From Ancylostoma caninum (lineage: Eukaryota > Nematoda > Chromadorea > Rhabditida > Ancylostomatidae): a DNA stretch of 64,000 nt. Location: positions 744,001 to 808,000 of the forward strand of contig JBAJFG010000309.1 in NCBI GenBank assembly GCA_037903475.1. Reading direction: 5' to 3'. The position numbers and the translations under genes were made by a program. Every line of letters starts with the position of its first letter. Position 1 is the stretch's first letter. The notes below the pieces were generated by a model. The model made no database searches. It was not told the DNA's origin and worked only from the letters and a program-made list of their open reading frames with translations. This document shows, piece after piece, positions 1-12,400 of this stretch.

Positions 1-584
1 ACTTCCCTCGGGAGACAAAAAAGCCTTTCATATGTATTTCAAAACTTTACCGCCTTATTTGCATACCTCTGACTCGTAGAGTTACCTGGGGTGTGGGGGC
101 GTTGTACCGGAAAGGGTGATACACCAGAGCCCTGTGACTCGCCTAATCGTGCAACCGGCCAATCACATATCTCAGTGGCACCGCCCATTTCAGATATAAC
201 GGTCCACAGCCTCTTAGCTACACCCATCCAACTTTTTGTCTCTTGAGGGTTGGTGCTTCGAAACAATACATACTTCTGCAATACACAATATCTAGAGTCC
301 TTGTTGCGATTCTTATCAAGGAACTGTACATTTTTCCTTGTTTTAATGATTTGAAGGCGTCTGTGTATTCTCACATCTAACTATAATAAATACCACTATA
401 CATAAATTACTACTACTTATCGTTAGCTGTATAATTTCCAGTAAACTATGAATGGCTATCCATGGATTTGCTGGCTATTTGCGAAGCGATAGAATCTTCT
501 CGAAAGACATTCGAGAGACTGCTCATTCTCATTAATTCTATCGTCTTTTTTTTTGTTTCTCTGCGCAGCTTGCACTTGTTCGTG
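1..584. other. non-coding, no gene seen
   Basis: No convincing exon or RNA gene is visible. Short open frames on both strands lack family features and splice logic. The stretch is the far upstream flank of the first annexin gene. Confidence 0.5.
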
Positions 585-745
585 GCTCGGAAGTCGTGCC
601 TCGTTATATTTGAACAAACCAGGATTCATGACGGTGGTGACTCATACTCATAGTTTTTAGAGGCCTAGTTTTTTTTCCCTTGCAAAAGCACTTTTAAACC
701 GATCACACGTGGCATAGGCATGTTCTCTTTATAGGACTTTCTTTT
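585..745 (+). promoter_or_regulatory. duplicated upstream block, copy 1
   Basis: This block can be aligned by eye with 7811-7970. Shared features in the same order are CGTGCCTC, a GAACAAAC/GAGCAAAC motif, CATGAC..GGTGACT, a T-run followed by CAAAAGC, and GCTCTTTT. Each copy lies upstream of an annexin gene (about 0.67 kb and 1.65 kb before the ATG). It is probably duplicated promoter or enhancer sequence carried along with the gene. Similarity is only moderate, so a regulatory role is inference. Confidence 0.35.
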
Positions 746-1247
746 TTCTTTTTTGAACAGTTGCTCTTTTTCCTAATTTTCTGCTGGACCTCTTAGAGAT
801 GCCTCTATAGTTTGTGGTCTCTTGTTTCGGTCCGCACTTCCACCTCTGAATAGGGTGTGATAATGACGAGATGACGATGTAGAACAGGTTTCAGGATTTC
901 CATGAGAGATCCGTAAATTGGCCGCCATCCACAAATACGTATATTCGGCCTGATCTGAAACGTGCAGCTCCTTTTAAATTCAGAGTTCGGCCGATTTTTT
1001 GTTTGCCTAATCTCAAGTTTCTTTCCGCAGTGAGGTTGTAAGCAGAAAAGAAAATCCTTAAGGAACAAGCATAATTACTCTACGCCGCTCAAACTGATTT
1101 TCATGTTATTTCTGGAATATTTTCTAATTTTTTAGAGAATTAGCATTGATACTCTGCTTGTTGTCCCTTCTAATCCTCTTTTTATTTTATTTTTCGACCT
1201 TCAAACGCAATTTTCCTTGCTCTCAGATCACTCATCCAATGCATATA

Positions 1248-1253
1248 CTTCAG
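1248..1253 (+). promoter_or_regulatory. probable spliced-leader acceptor, annexin 1
   Basis: CTTCAG followed by AA and the ATG. A splice acceptor two bases before the start codon with no visible upstream coding exon is the usual look of a nematode SL1 trans-splice site. The second annexin gene has the equivalent CTTCCAG-AA-ATG. Confidence 0.45.
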
Positions 1254-1255
1254 AA

Positions 1256-4200
1256 ATGGCACACCTTGGCAGCCCGTCAATCCGGCCAGTTTTCAATTTC
1301 AGTGCTAACCAGGATGCGGAAACCCTGCGCCAAGCCATGAAGGGGTTTGGCACCAATAACTCAAAGGTTCATTTCCGAAAAAAAATTAGGACGCATCATG
1401 GACGTTTTATATAGTATTTTTATAGGTGATCGGTGTTCTATGCGAACGCAGCAACTCGCAGAGACAGGAGATCGCCAAGGCATTTAAAGTAATGTATGGG
1501 AAGGACCTTATAGATGTGAGTGAGACAATACGAGGATTTGTTCCACCTGGAATTTGTTTTGAGATTTATGGCGAAGAAAACGTTTATAACATTTTTAGGT
1601 CTTTTCAGCAGGTACACATAAATTTAAATTTAGTATTCAAGTGCACATATAGTATACTGGAAATGCCGCTCAACAAAACTTCATTGCCACCCACATAGTA
1701 TCCGTCCCTCAACAGTTCATGAAATAAAATCAAACCGAAAAAAAACAGGAACAAGTACCAATATTTAAGCTGCATAGATTTTGTCGTCAACTGGTAGCCG
1801 GGTACGAGCGATAATTTAACCCGAAAAATTCCTACCGGATTTGAGGAAGTACTGATCGAGTTTGGCAAAACTAGTTTTCCTGTAGTTCACACCAGTGAAC
1901 GACCATCATAATCGCCTATACTGAATGGGAGCAGTGCGCATACGCAAATTTGAAAGGTTTTTCCATGGGTTTCATGAATACCCATGCGGTTATGAGAAGG
2001 GTATTGTTATATTATAAAGAATAGGAATGTTTTGTCTAAAATAGAGGGATACTCGATTTACTCCACTGAATTACTGGGACGACATGTGGAAAAAAGCGCA
2101 GAAAGAAAGAAAAAAGAAGTGAAAAAAGCAGTTGGAAGGTGAAGAATGTAGATTCAAAGTGCTGGAATTTCCTCTGTCTTTGGAATTTCTTGGGTCGATA
2201 TGTACCAAGTGGAAAGCTCAGCTACCTCCTGATCATTCTGCTGGAGAAAACACAGGTCGTCATCACCTAACAAAGAAAGTACATGCATTTTAAATGTGGT
2301 GTAAATAAAATTCACTAATTTAGTTTTAATTTTAATGTAATTTATTCAGTGTTTTATTTATTTTAATCTTTGATTAATTTTTAATGTAATGTAAATGAAA
2401 TGTACTTCCAGAATTTTCAGAAACCTGGAAGCATTGCTTCTGTCTTTGTTTTCGATGTTTTTCAGCTAGAAGTGTTCTATCAAAACATCTGAAAATTTAT
2501 GGAGAGAGCAGGCTTTTGTCCATTCTAAGCTTCTCGCTTTTCTGGACTCAATTCGAGCCTATACGAGAATGTCCCTTTTCGCTGGAACCTTTCTATTGCA
2601 TTTGGTATTTTCTACGTAAAAGGGCTAAGCACTATAAATTTTTCATTATATTGCTCTTTTTTTCTCATTTGTTATCTGCTGAGTAGTGCTACAAATTCAG
2701 GATCTCAAATCCGAACTGAGCGGCGATTTCGAGGATCTGATTGTCGCTCTTATGGAGCCCGCCGCGGTCTACGATGCGAAACAGTTACATAAAGCCATGG
2801 CTGTGAGTTTATCTGCAGAAGAAGAAAGAAATCTAACATTGGACGCCCAAAACTACCCTTTTCCAGGGTTTTGGCACCAAGGAATTGGTCCTGATCGAGA
2901 TTATGACGTCAAGAACTAACGAGCAAATCGCTGCAATCCGAGACGCGTACAAGGATCTCTATGGCACAGATCTGGAAGATGACCTGATCGGTGACACTAG
3001 TGGAGCCTTCCAGGTAATATCTGCTCTATTTCTTTGCTGGCATCTTCAGGAAAGAAGACAATTCAAATGGGCAAATTAGTAGAATTCACGAGTTTTATGC
3101 CAAAAAAAAAGACTTTTAATGCATGAAAAGAAGTGACTTCAGCGCATTCTCGTATCACTTTGTGCTGGCGGCAGAGATGAGTCTAACTACTTCGATCATC
3201 TGAGTGCGAATCAGGTAACTAGTGCTTTTAGAAGCTCAAGGAAGTCATAAATACAAATTTTACATTCAGGATGCCCACGCGTTATACGACGCTGGTGAAA
3301 ATCAGCTTGGAACGGACGAAAGCTGCTTCAATCGCATCCTCGCCAGCAGGAACTTCAATCAACTTCGATTGATCTTTGATGAGTATGAGAAGGTGATTTT
3401 TCTTGGCACCCCAATTCTCATGTAATCTGGATAAGTCCATAGCTTGCTATTTGATAGACAATTTCATCAACTGGCTCCTTACAGGTAGCGGGTCACTCGA
3501 TCGAGCAGGCGATCGAGTCAGAGTTCTCAGATGATATCAAGGATTGCCTTCTGGCGCTTGTCGCTGTGATTCGTAGCCGGCCTATATACTTCGCCAAGCA
3601 GTTGTATGAGAGCATGAAGGTACTGCTAGGCATCTATTCCTAGGGCTTTAGTGTCTGTGAACTGTTAGCTACACAGCTCTTTACATCCCTGAGCTGACAT
3701 GTGGTGACATCCCTTCCAGCTCCAAACAATGGGGTTAATTGTAGCTTCAATGTTTTTTTCTGCCGTACAGGTTGATACAGTAACACCTTTATTGACTTTA
3801 TAAGTTGTTTTCAAATCCTGAAAGTAGATCAATTTTCTCGAATCTACGCCCTAACCCATATTTCTACTACCTAACAAGCTCAGTATCATCTTCTACGTCA
3901 TTTGCAGTTCTTGTTCAGGGTTTCGGCACCAGAGACCAGGACCTCATCCGACTTGTGGTCACTCGAAGCGAGGTCGATATGGTCGACATTAGAGGACAGT
4001 TCGAGGTGAGTCTCATGGAAAAATCCTCGAGGAATTATTAGTCTTCAGTTGACTGCTGACCCACTGCAGTTATGATCTTGAGTCCTTGAGAGTTTTCACA
4101 TCGGTGACTTTTTGTAGCTGAGCCTCATTCTGCTCTTCCGTGAAATCTTGGCATTTTTTTTCGAGATTTCCCCATAGGAAGAATTCTCAGGTGCTGCTGA

Positions 4201-4814
4201 TCACAATGATATGCGTAATTCTGTGGAAAATTGCTGAAAAACCCGTTTTGGGCCCGATTGTTGTGGAGCTTATGGGCGTGGCCAAGGCGGAAGGATGAAG
4301 TTTCTAAATAATCCCCTACCAAGAGCGTTCCTTTGGAAGAAGTTCGCACTTTCAGTAAAAGTTCGTTACTATGCACTGCACTCTCTAACAGGATAGGAGG
4401 GCGCTCCATGTGTGAGTGGGAAAGGAGCACATAGTGCAAAAACCTAGCACGCACGCCTTGGCTCCGCCCACAATCTCCCCAAAAGGTTTGGCTCGAAAAT
4501 GGGTGAAAATGGGTTTCTTAGCAGATTCACAGTTGATCAGGTACATCGTTACGATCGGGAACTTCTGGAGATCCTTCCACGTGAAAATCTCAGAAAAAGA
4601 AGGAAGACTCTGCGGTGGAACGGTGCTTTCAAGCCGTGATTGTGGCTGGATTTTGTACTCGCTGTTATAATTTATGATTCTGAGCACGTAAATAAGACCA
4701 TGAGTATCCTTCTTCCAGGCCATGTACGACACCTCCCTGGAGAACATGATCAAGGGTGATTGCTCAGGAGCATACAAGGACGCGTTGGTCGCTCTTGTCC
4801 GTGGCAACCTCTGA
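1256..4814 (+). CDS. annexin (copy 1), four repeats
   Basis: Annexins bind acidic phospholipid membranes in a calcium-dependent way from the cytosolic side. Nine exons are seen: 1256-1366, 1426-1515, 2701-2802, 2867-3013, 3143-3214, 3270-3392, 3485-3619, 3919-4005 and 4719-4814. All have GT/AG borders, and the phases join into 320 residues, the normal annexin length. All four type II calcium sites are present with the canonical spacing: GFGT 30-33 with E72, GFGT 102-105 with D144, GENQLGT 183-189 with E228, and GFGT 261-264 with D303. In repeat 1 the usual DE after GT is NN. The N-terminal head is short and has no signal peptide. The ATG was chosen because it directly follows an acceptor and no ATG precedes it in frame. 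Intron 2 is about 1.2 kb; intron 8 carries a transposable element. It belongs with the nematode nex genes, but I cannot say which. Confidence 0.93.
4163..4592. mobile_element. long-inverted-repeat element in annexin 1 intron 8
   Basis: The left end (GAGATTT..GGAAGAATTCTCAG, then CTGCTGATCACAA) and the right end are inverted copies of each other over roughly 90 bases. The inner part shares GGCTCCGCCCACAATCTCC with the element at 5325-5921, so both belong to one family. No transposase frame is visible, so it is non-autonomous. It lies wholly inside the last intron and leaves the splice sites intact. Confidence 0.65.
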
Positions 4815-5106
4815 GACTGCCGTGGTCATTACGACCGATAATCCCTTGGAAATTCCTTGTTGATCACATTTTGAGCTTATTTGTTAATATGCTGTGGTTA
4901 TTTGTTAATGTTCTCGCAATGTTGTTTTGAGCTGATAATTTGACTCAGCTGGGAAGCTCATATATTGGCACTTCACTTCAATTTTTGTTTACCTGAAATG
5001 GTATCTCATTTTTTTGGCGCTTCACATGAGCGTAATTACCCTTGTGGATTGTTATTTACCTTCACTCTGCCTTGAAGCTTTCTAAACTGTTAATGGTTGT
5101 GACGCG

Positions 5107-5112
5107 AATAAA
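5107..5112 (+). other. poly(A) signal, annexin 1
   Basis: AATAAA about 290 bases after the stop codon. The surrounding 3' flank resembles that of annexin copy 2, where the hexamer is AATGAA. Confidence 0.6.
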
Positions 5113-5324
5113 AATCTATTCATTTGTCTTCCGTTTTTTTAGTACAGAAGTAATAATAGTACAAATAGAACCGAAACGTAATTGAAGTAAGTTGCCGGGT
5201 TTGAATAACCTGAACTTGATCTCTGAAACACCTTGAATTGAAAGTGTCAAATTTTCTCATGAAATGATATCGCTGAACAATAGAAACTAATTCTCAAAGG
5301 CTGCGAACCATCTCAGAAAGGTTG

Positions 5325-5921
5325 CTGAGATTTTTGTATGAAAAGAATCTCTATGAGCCGCTGATCACAAAAGTGTGCGTGACTCCGTGCAATACTGCCG
5401 AAAACCAGTTTTGAGGCCCAAACATCGTGGAGCCTGGGGTGTGGGTCATGATGAGGCAAAATGGGGCGGCGTCTTCCCGCCCTTCGGCGTCGACTCGTCC
5501 CCACTCACATTCAAATTTGCATAGGCAACTATGGTGAAATCGCGCGCGAATTAGTGCGAGTAGGTCCTGAAGGGCGGGGCAAGGGTTCGAATGAACCAAT
5601 CGCAGACACATTGCCCACCCACTTTTGCCTCATCATGACCCACACCCTGGAGCCTGTGGGCGGGGCTGGGGGCGGAGTCAGAAGGACGTGGCGTCTAAAT
5701 AGTGCGCTTTCGGCACCTTTTGAACTCTCTAACCAGGTATGCGTTCTATATGTGTCCAACAAGGAAGCGTTGCATAATCCCTGTTGTCCACCCATTGGCT
5801 CCGCCCACAATCTCCTCAAAAGTTGGAGGTCGGAGACGGGCTTTCAGCAGTATTGCACGGAATCACGTTTATTCCTTGTAATCGAGGGCTCCTGAAGATT
5901 CTTTTCATGCGAAAATCCCAG
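5325..5921. mobile_element. long-inverted-repeat element, second copy
   Basis: The ends are inverted repeats of about 85 bases: left CTGAGATTTTTGTATGAAAA and onward, right ending CATGCGAAAATCCCAG, both with ATGAAAAGAATCT and CCGTGCAATACTGC inside. A second inverted repeat lies within it (5434-5461 against 5624-5650, GTGTGGGTCATGATGAGGCA). It shares inner sequence with 4163-4592. No transposase is seen. Confidence 0.7.
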
Positions 5922-7219
5922 GAACGATTCATGAGTAGGGTAGGGGTGAGGGGGCGGGGAGGGGAGTGTGACTGTGCCTTCAACTCCTTAGCCAAAAGCC
6001 TCTATTTTGACAACATTTCAGAGAATAACGTTGTTCTTCAAAAACAGTATACATCCACATTATGCGAACACATCTCTCCATCAATCTCTCCGCTTTATTT
6101 ATTCTTATCTGTCAAGTTTGCGCAGCTTCTGCATGGACAGCTGCAAGGTTTCCACTGTTCTCTAATTTCTACCATCGATTCTCTCTGCTCAAATAACTAG
6201 CGATAAAATTATTGATCAGCCATTGCACCATTGTACTCGTTTCCATGGATGAGTAACGGTTGCCGGTTCTACCAGCTTACGCGTGCTCTGAGCTGTCCGT
6301 TGCTACGTTTCTTTTGTCGTTCGTGTCAAGTGCATGGGTATTCTAACAGATTGTCCACATTTTCTGCCACGGTAAACACAGGACGGCAGGTGTTTCAACG
6401 ATTCCATGGGTTTTCCTGATAAGGTGTTTTTTGAAAGGTATGTTCAGACGAGAAGTGCAGTTTATGCGTTGACACGGGCACAGCTCTTCTACCTTCGATT
6501 CGTTTCGAACTATTTATGCTAGTTATACATGAGTAATTTGTTTCTGACGACTTATTTCTTTGAAATCCTTCTGAAAGTAGAAGATAGCTCTTTGATTCCA
6601 CAGGGTGTCAATTGTTTTCGCAAATCCAAAACGTGGCCGCGCCACGCGGCGCGGCAGACCTGGTGGACGATGTGGTTCTCGGGCATGATCTAGATAATTG
6701 CTATTTGATTACAGAGACATGAAAGACATAAAGGGTTTAGCAGAAGAAGAATCAAAGCAGCAGTCCTGATCACGCTCCAGAACCACAAGTCCCAACAGGT
6801 CTGCCGCGTCGCGTAAGCTGACTGACGCGGTCTCGTTTTTTGGTGTGCAGTAACGATTGACGGCTCTTGTGCACGTGCTGTTTCCGTAGCAATTCCAGCA
6901 AAACTGAAAAAAAAAACGTCAAAGAAAAAATTGAAATTTCAGAAATTCAATTGAAATTCTTTTGTTTTTTTTTTCCGGATTTTGACTTGTTTTCGTCTGA
7001 GGCTTCTTTGCGAAATGAATGAACACCGCTCTATTCTCTTCATTTTCATTTATTTGACAGAAATATCCGAATCTGCCCGAAATTTATATCAATTTTACAA
7101 GAAACAAAGTCCTCTTGTTTCTGGAATGCGCGACGCACACGATTCGCCGCCGGAAGAAGTTCGGGAACGCATAGAGTTTGAGGTGAAAAAACAAGAATTT
7201 GGCAAGATTTTCGAGTAGT
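5922..7219. other. non-coding spacer between annexins
   Basis: No gene is supported. The stretch has A/T runs and a CGCGGCGCGG-rich patch near 6640. Open frames are short and without family features. Confidence 0.45.
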
Positions 7220-7680
7220 ATCTCAGATGGAAAAATTCCACTAGATTTCGCAATTTTTCTCGATTCCAGTAGATTCCACTGGAATTTACACGTAAAATAA
7301 GCGAAATCTACTGGAAACTGCACTTTGTGTAAATTCCAGTAGATTTCGTGTATTTTTCGTTTATTTTTTTGGTAAATTCGTTTTTCACTAATTATTGCTG
7401 TTGCTTTTCCACCTTCAGAAATGAGTTATGCCTCAAAAAATTCCAAAAAATTCACTGGGACCTGTAGTATCAGCTGATGTCGCAACGATCTTCGCTCATT
7501 TTTCAGCAGAGTCTGCTCATTTTCGGGCGGAATTCGGGTGAATTCCAGTGGAATTCGCTTACTTTCCAGAGATTTACGTATAATTCTCAGGCGAAATCGG
7601 GAAATATTTAGGCGAGAAATAAGCGAAATCTGCTCGAAAGCACACGTAACCTACTGGAATTTCTTCACTTGAGATATCTG
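7220..7680. repeat. degenerate CCAGTAGATTTCG repeat cluster
   Basis: Variants of TTCCAGTAGATTTCGC and its reverse complement GCGAAATCTACTGGAA occur many times (near 7237, 7264, 7298, 7335, 7540, 7620 and 7650) in both orientations. It looks like an old satellite or foldback remnant. No coding potential is seen. Confidence 0.5.
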
Positions 7681-7810
7681 GGAATCCCCAGTGTTTATAA
7701 CCGCTACAGACTGGGTAAAGAGTACTCGTAAAAAAGCTTGAAGCGCCTTCAACTCTCATCAGTGTCTTCTTCCATGACTGGAACTCGTTCGTCGCCTGAT
7801 GACTGGTGAT

Positions 7811-7970
7811 GAGTTGCGAAAGCGTGCCTCTTTATGTTAGAGCAAACGGAAATTTATGATAACGGTGACTAATAGCAAATATTCTAAAGGTTTACTTTTT
7901 TTCCTTCACAAAAGCCTCTTTAAGTGAGTCATTCCACACCACTACCTGGCAGACGTTCGCTCTTTTCCAA
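7811..7970 (+). promoter_or_regulatory. duplicated upstream block, copy 2
   Basis: Counterpart of 585-745, about 1.65 kb before the second annexin start codon. The extra distance compared with copy 1 includes repeat sequence near 8.3-8.46 kb. A regulatory role is inferred only from its conservation in the tandem duplication. Confidence 0.35.
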
Positions 7971-8317
7971 GAACTATCATCCTCTCTAAGAGTCTTTTCT
8001 TTGTGTCCGACTGATTTTTCCTCATAAACTTTATGGAAGTTCATGCATATTTCTACTGAGCCGCACTTTCATCACTAAAACCACCACTGGAACTCTCTTA
8101 TAAAAACACTGTCAATGTGAGATGAAAATATAAAACAGGTCTTTTACAAAATTCTTGCAGCTCTACGGGGGCAATTTCTTGAAAGGTAGCGAAAAATATC
8201 CAGCTAACCCGCACGATTTGCTAATTTCTGAGCAAATTCATTCGAGACTTCGCTTTAATTCAGGCGTCTGAAAATAGCCTCCCAATCTCGTTTGATCCGG
8301 GAAACCTCGTGCCGATT

Positions 8318-8460
8318 TTCGGAACATCCGCTGAGCCTGATTTACTATTGGAGCCCGATTTTCGGAACTTCCGCGGAAATATGACGTCACTCGTAGATTT
8401 CTTCGGAAGTTCCGAACAAGCTCCGCAGAAGTTCCGAAAGTTTGTCTGGGAACTTCGCTT
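8318..8460. repeat. short palindrome-rich repeat
   Basis: GATTTTCGGAAC and GAAGTTCCGAA units alternate in both orientations (near 8317, 8362, 8400 and 8428) with a CCGCGG core. Likely a foldback remnant upstream of annexin 2. Confidence 0.45.
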
Positions 8461-9450
8461 GATTTTCCACGTATTACCTGCACGAATTCTAACAATTTCT
8501 CGAGGAAACCATGAAGAATCTTCAGGAAAATCCCGTACTCGCGATCTGTCAAACGATAATGAGAATTTTCTAGAACTGGGATCCATGAACGGTAACCAAG
8601 CAAACAATGATAAGCGTAATTGGCTATCGTGTAGACTACATAGTGCAAGTAGTTACTGAATGTTGAATGTTAGTGAATGTTAGTTAGCTAGCCTGGTTAT
8701 GCGTTCCTGGATCATAGTCCAGGATGATTCAGACTATCCAGACCATCTAGAGTGAACGAGTTTCTCGAGCAAACGTCTAGTCACGCTGCCATTACGTGTC
8801 ATCGCTGAATGAGACGGGACGCTTGGGCAACGTTCACCCTTTTTTGCCCGGGGTACACCCACGATTTATAAGGGCAGGGAGGTGACGAAATTCCTGACAA
8901 CATTCATGAATCTTCTCCTATATTCCTCCTGTACGGGTGAGGCATATTTTTCTAACCAGTAGGCCTGTTAAGGTGCGGTTGCTTAATCCTCTTCGAATTT
9001 GTTCAGGATACCTTGGCAAGGCTATCAGCTATGAGAATACATTCCCATACATTTCCCTCTATTATTATACTATCCACAAGAATCTTTGAAGATAACGAGC
9101 TTTTACTAGGAAATATTTCCTTTTTCCGGCTATGGCTCCTCTATTTTCTTCTTTTTCCGACTATAGCTTCTTCATTTCATTTCCATTCTGTGGTAGTCGT
9201 TGTCATTACTGTCGTTTTTACTGTTGCTGTCAGGATATTGCTACTGTGAGTAATGGCCTATAGATTTCAAAAGAACCAATTCTTGAAAACGTGGATTCAT
9301 TATTCCATCATTGGACATCCTGTTCACACTTTCTTTGGTTTTGTTTAATTATTGTACGGAAAGTGCATAGATGTTTTCTTTTTCGACTCCTACGATCCTT
9401 TATTGTATGCTACAAAATGTCCTCTGGCTCCATAAATATCCAATTAATAT

Positions 9451-9457
9451 CTTCCAG
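9451..9457 (+). promoter_or_regulatory. probable spliced-leader acceptor, annexin 2
   Basis: CTTCCAG followed by AA and ATG, matching the arrangement at annexin copy 1. No upstream coding exon is seen. Confidence 0.45.
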
Positions 9458-9459
9458 AA

Positions 9460-12400
9460 ATGTTCGGCATCCCAACGCTCCGACCATTCCACATTTTTGA
9501 CCCCAATCAGGATGCGGAGACGTTGAAACAAGCCTTCAAGGGGTTTGGAACCAACAACTCCGAGGTTTTCTTTTTCTGACGAATTATCCATGAAGACTCT
9601 TGGATGACTTTACCTATCATGTCGTTATAGGTGATCAATGTTCTCTGTGAGCGGACCAATCGACAACGGCAAGAAATCGCAAAGGCTTTCAAGGTGATGT
9701 ACGGTGAAGATCTGATAGATGTGAGTGTTTGAATGCCAGAGAACCCTTTCCCATCTCTAGCTTGTTCTTTGACTCCTTTACAGCATTGTTTAGCAAATTT
9801 GGGCGATGATTTCGAGAATTACATCCGGTAGCGTTTATAGAAGAAGATCCATAATCGGGTCTCTCAAAAATGGTTAGACAGACTTACTCATTCTTTTTAA
9901 AAGAGCATTCCACATTTTCAATGGAAATGTTTACTACATATAGTGGCATATGACAGTATGTGAGAAATCGTAGTATTTTCACGCTGCAACGATTTCCATG
10001 GAACAACCTGTTGCAGGTTGTGTGAAACTAGTTTGTTTTTACGTTTACATTCACAAATGCCGAGACTAATCGGCTTCTGCGTTCGAGAACAGCCTCTATG
10101 CGCGAACTCAAAAGGTGGAGTTGAGAGATAGTACGAAAGGATGTTATTCTAGTATCCTCAAGGGAACGGTACTCAAGTTAGTGAGCAGAATTATAAGCGG
10201 AAATGGGAATTTACCTGGGTGTTGTGGTCAACTCTACCCCGCTCTTTCCTTTCCACTGGAATGCATCAGGTTTCAGGGAGAGCGGAGTTCACGTATTTAT
10301 TTATTTTATTACTCGTACAAGGGATATGTTAAGTAATTGAGGAACGCTATTTCGAGAATGCTAGGGCAGTGAATATGAGAGAAAAAGAAACATCGAAGCG
10401 ATAACAATAGACATTTTTTCAGATCAGTAAGACTAAGGGTATTCAATTATGTATGTTAACAATGTTCAATTTACCTTTCTTTTCCCTATTTTTTAAAGTG
10501 GTTTTTCCCTCTCAGGCTCTGAAATCCGAACTGAGCGGCGATTTCGAAGAATTGATCGTCGCGATGATGGAGCCGTTTGCGGTCTATGATGCAAAGCAGC
10601 TGCACAATGCCATGGCTGTGAGTTTGTCTAAAGAAAAGTACTACAAACTCAAAGTCACATATCCAACACCGATTTTTTCCAGGGTATTGGCACGACAGAG
10701 TTGGTCCTGATTGAGATTATGACGTCAAGAACTAATCAACAAATTGCTGAAATTAAAGAGGCTTATAAAGAACTGTACGACACAGAGCTGGAGTCAGACA
10801 TAATCGGTGACACCAGCGGACCTTTCCAGGTAATACCTGTTTTGTACTTTGGCTAGTAAAACGAAGGAGTAAACAGAAAATTCCGCATGAGTGAAATAAA
10901 ATATGCGGAAAATTTCTCCAAATTGTCAGGATTTTCCTAGAAATTTCTAGCAGAGATGTTGGCAAAGGTAAAGAGATAATTACAGAACATCCTGGTATCT
11001 CTCTGTACTGGCGGCAGGGATGAATCCAACTACTATGATCGTCGAAGTGCAAAAGAGGTTGGTAAAACTTTACTCGTTTGTTTACCTACTTAATTTATGT
11101 AGATGCTCCAACAATTAAGACATAGAAAAGAGGAAATGTAAGGAATAGGCCACAACGACAAGAATTGAAGTACTAAATTAATTAAAATCACTCAGAAAAA
11201 AACCCCGGAAACAAACAACTCAATCGAAAGGATTTGACTTCTTTCCGTAGGAGTTCATTCGTTGTTCTCTATGAGACATAAGTACAGCTCATTCAAATAG
11301 GATGGCAGCATCCTCAAATTCTTTCCGTTGACCTCTACCGTCTTCCATGCTTCTGACTGGGGTTTTCAATATCTTAGGGATCTACAGATAATTCGGGAAA
11401 CTTAGAAAAATCGTAAATTTCACATTTAGGATGCTCAAGCGTTGTACGAAGCTGGCGAAAATCAGTTTGGAACAGATGAAAGCTGTTTCAACAGTATCCT
11501 CGCTAGCAAGAACTTCAACCAACTTCGAGTGATCTTCGATGAGTATGAGAATGTGAATTTTTCTTTATTTTCATAGATCAGTTCCCTGACAGGCAATCTG
11601 TCACAAAATGGCGTTTTGCAGGTGGCTGGTCATCCAATCGAACAGGCGATCGAGTCAGAGTTCTCCGACGATGTCAAGGATTGCCTCCTGGCGCTTATTG
11701 CTGTGATTCGCAACCGAGCCGCATACTTCGCCAAACAGCTGTATGACAGCATGAAGGTGCGGCTATGAATTTACTCTTGAGGGGGATACTTGCTGGATAT
11801 TGAATGATAGTAATAACAATAATAATAATGACAGAAATTTCTTATGAAAGTACTACCACTCATACCTCATGCATGAGGGAAACAACTTGAAATATCTTTG
11901 GACTTTTGCACTGTATCTGGAGAGCTTCTCATTCAAATCCTATCGTGACCAGTCACTGTATAGCGCACTCATGTGCATGCAAATGATTGAGTAAATGAAT
12001 AAATAAATAAGTAAATAAATAAAACGGGCCCTCTATCAGGAAATCGTTAGCTGTCCTGCTTCATTAAGATTTTTGATATTTATTACATGACATACCCATG
12101 AGAGTACAACACACAGATTAAAGCACAACTAATCTTGTGCACATGCATGTCAACATCAAAGACCAACCATTGCTAGCAGTAAACCTCACAAAATTGTGTT
12201 AGTTGTCCAGGGACTCGTTAATTGCCTTATTGCAAACGGATAATCTCATCGGCTTCCTTCTTTTTCTTGCTGAACTTCAAATATTAAGAGCCAAGGGAAT
12301 ACTTGAACTCGCTCTTGTCCGTCTGAAATATGATAAATATCTGCTTCGACCTCATCCTTGACAGAATTTTTTTTTCAGGGCTTCGGTACCAGAGACCAAG

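Noticed and set aside
1..24. CTCGGGAGACAAAA at the window edge resembles the 3' end of an SL1 RNA gene
   Set aside because: Only the last dozen bases are visible and the leader and Sm site would lie outside; it cannot be judged from this window.
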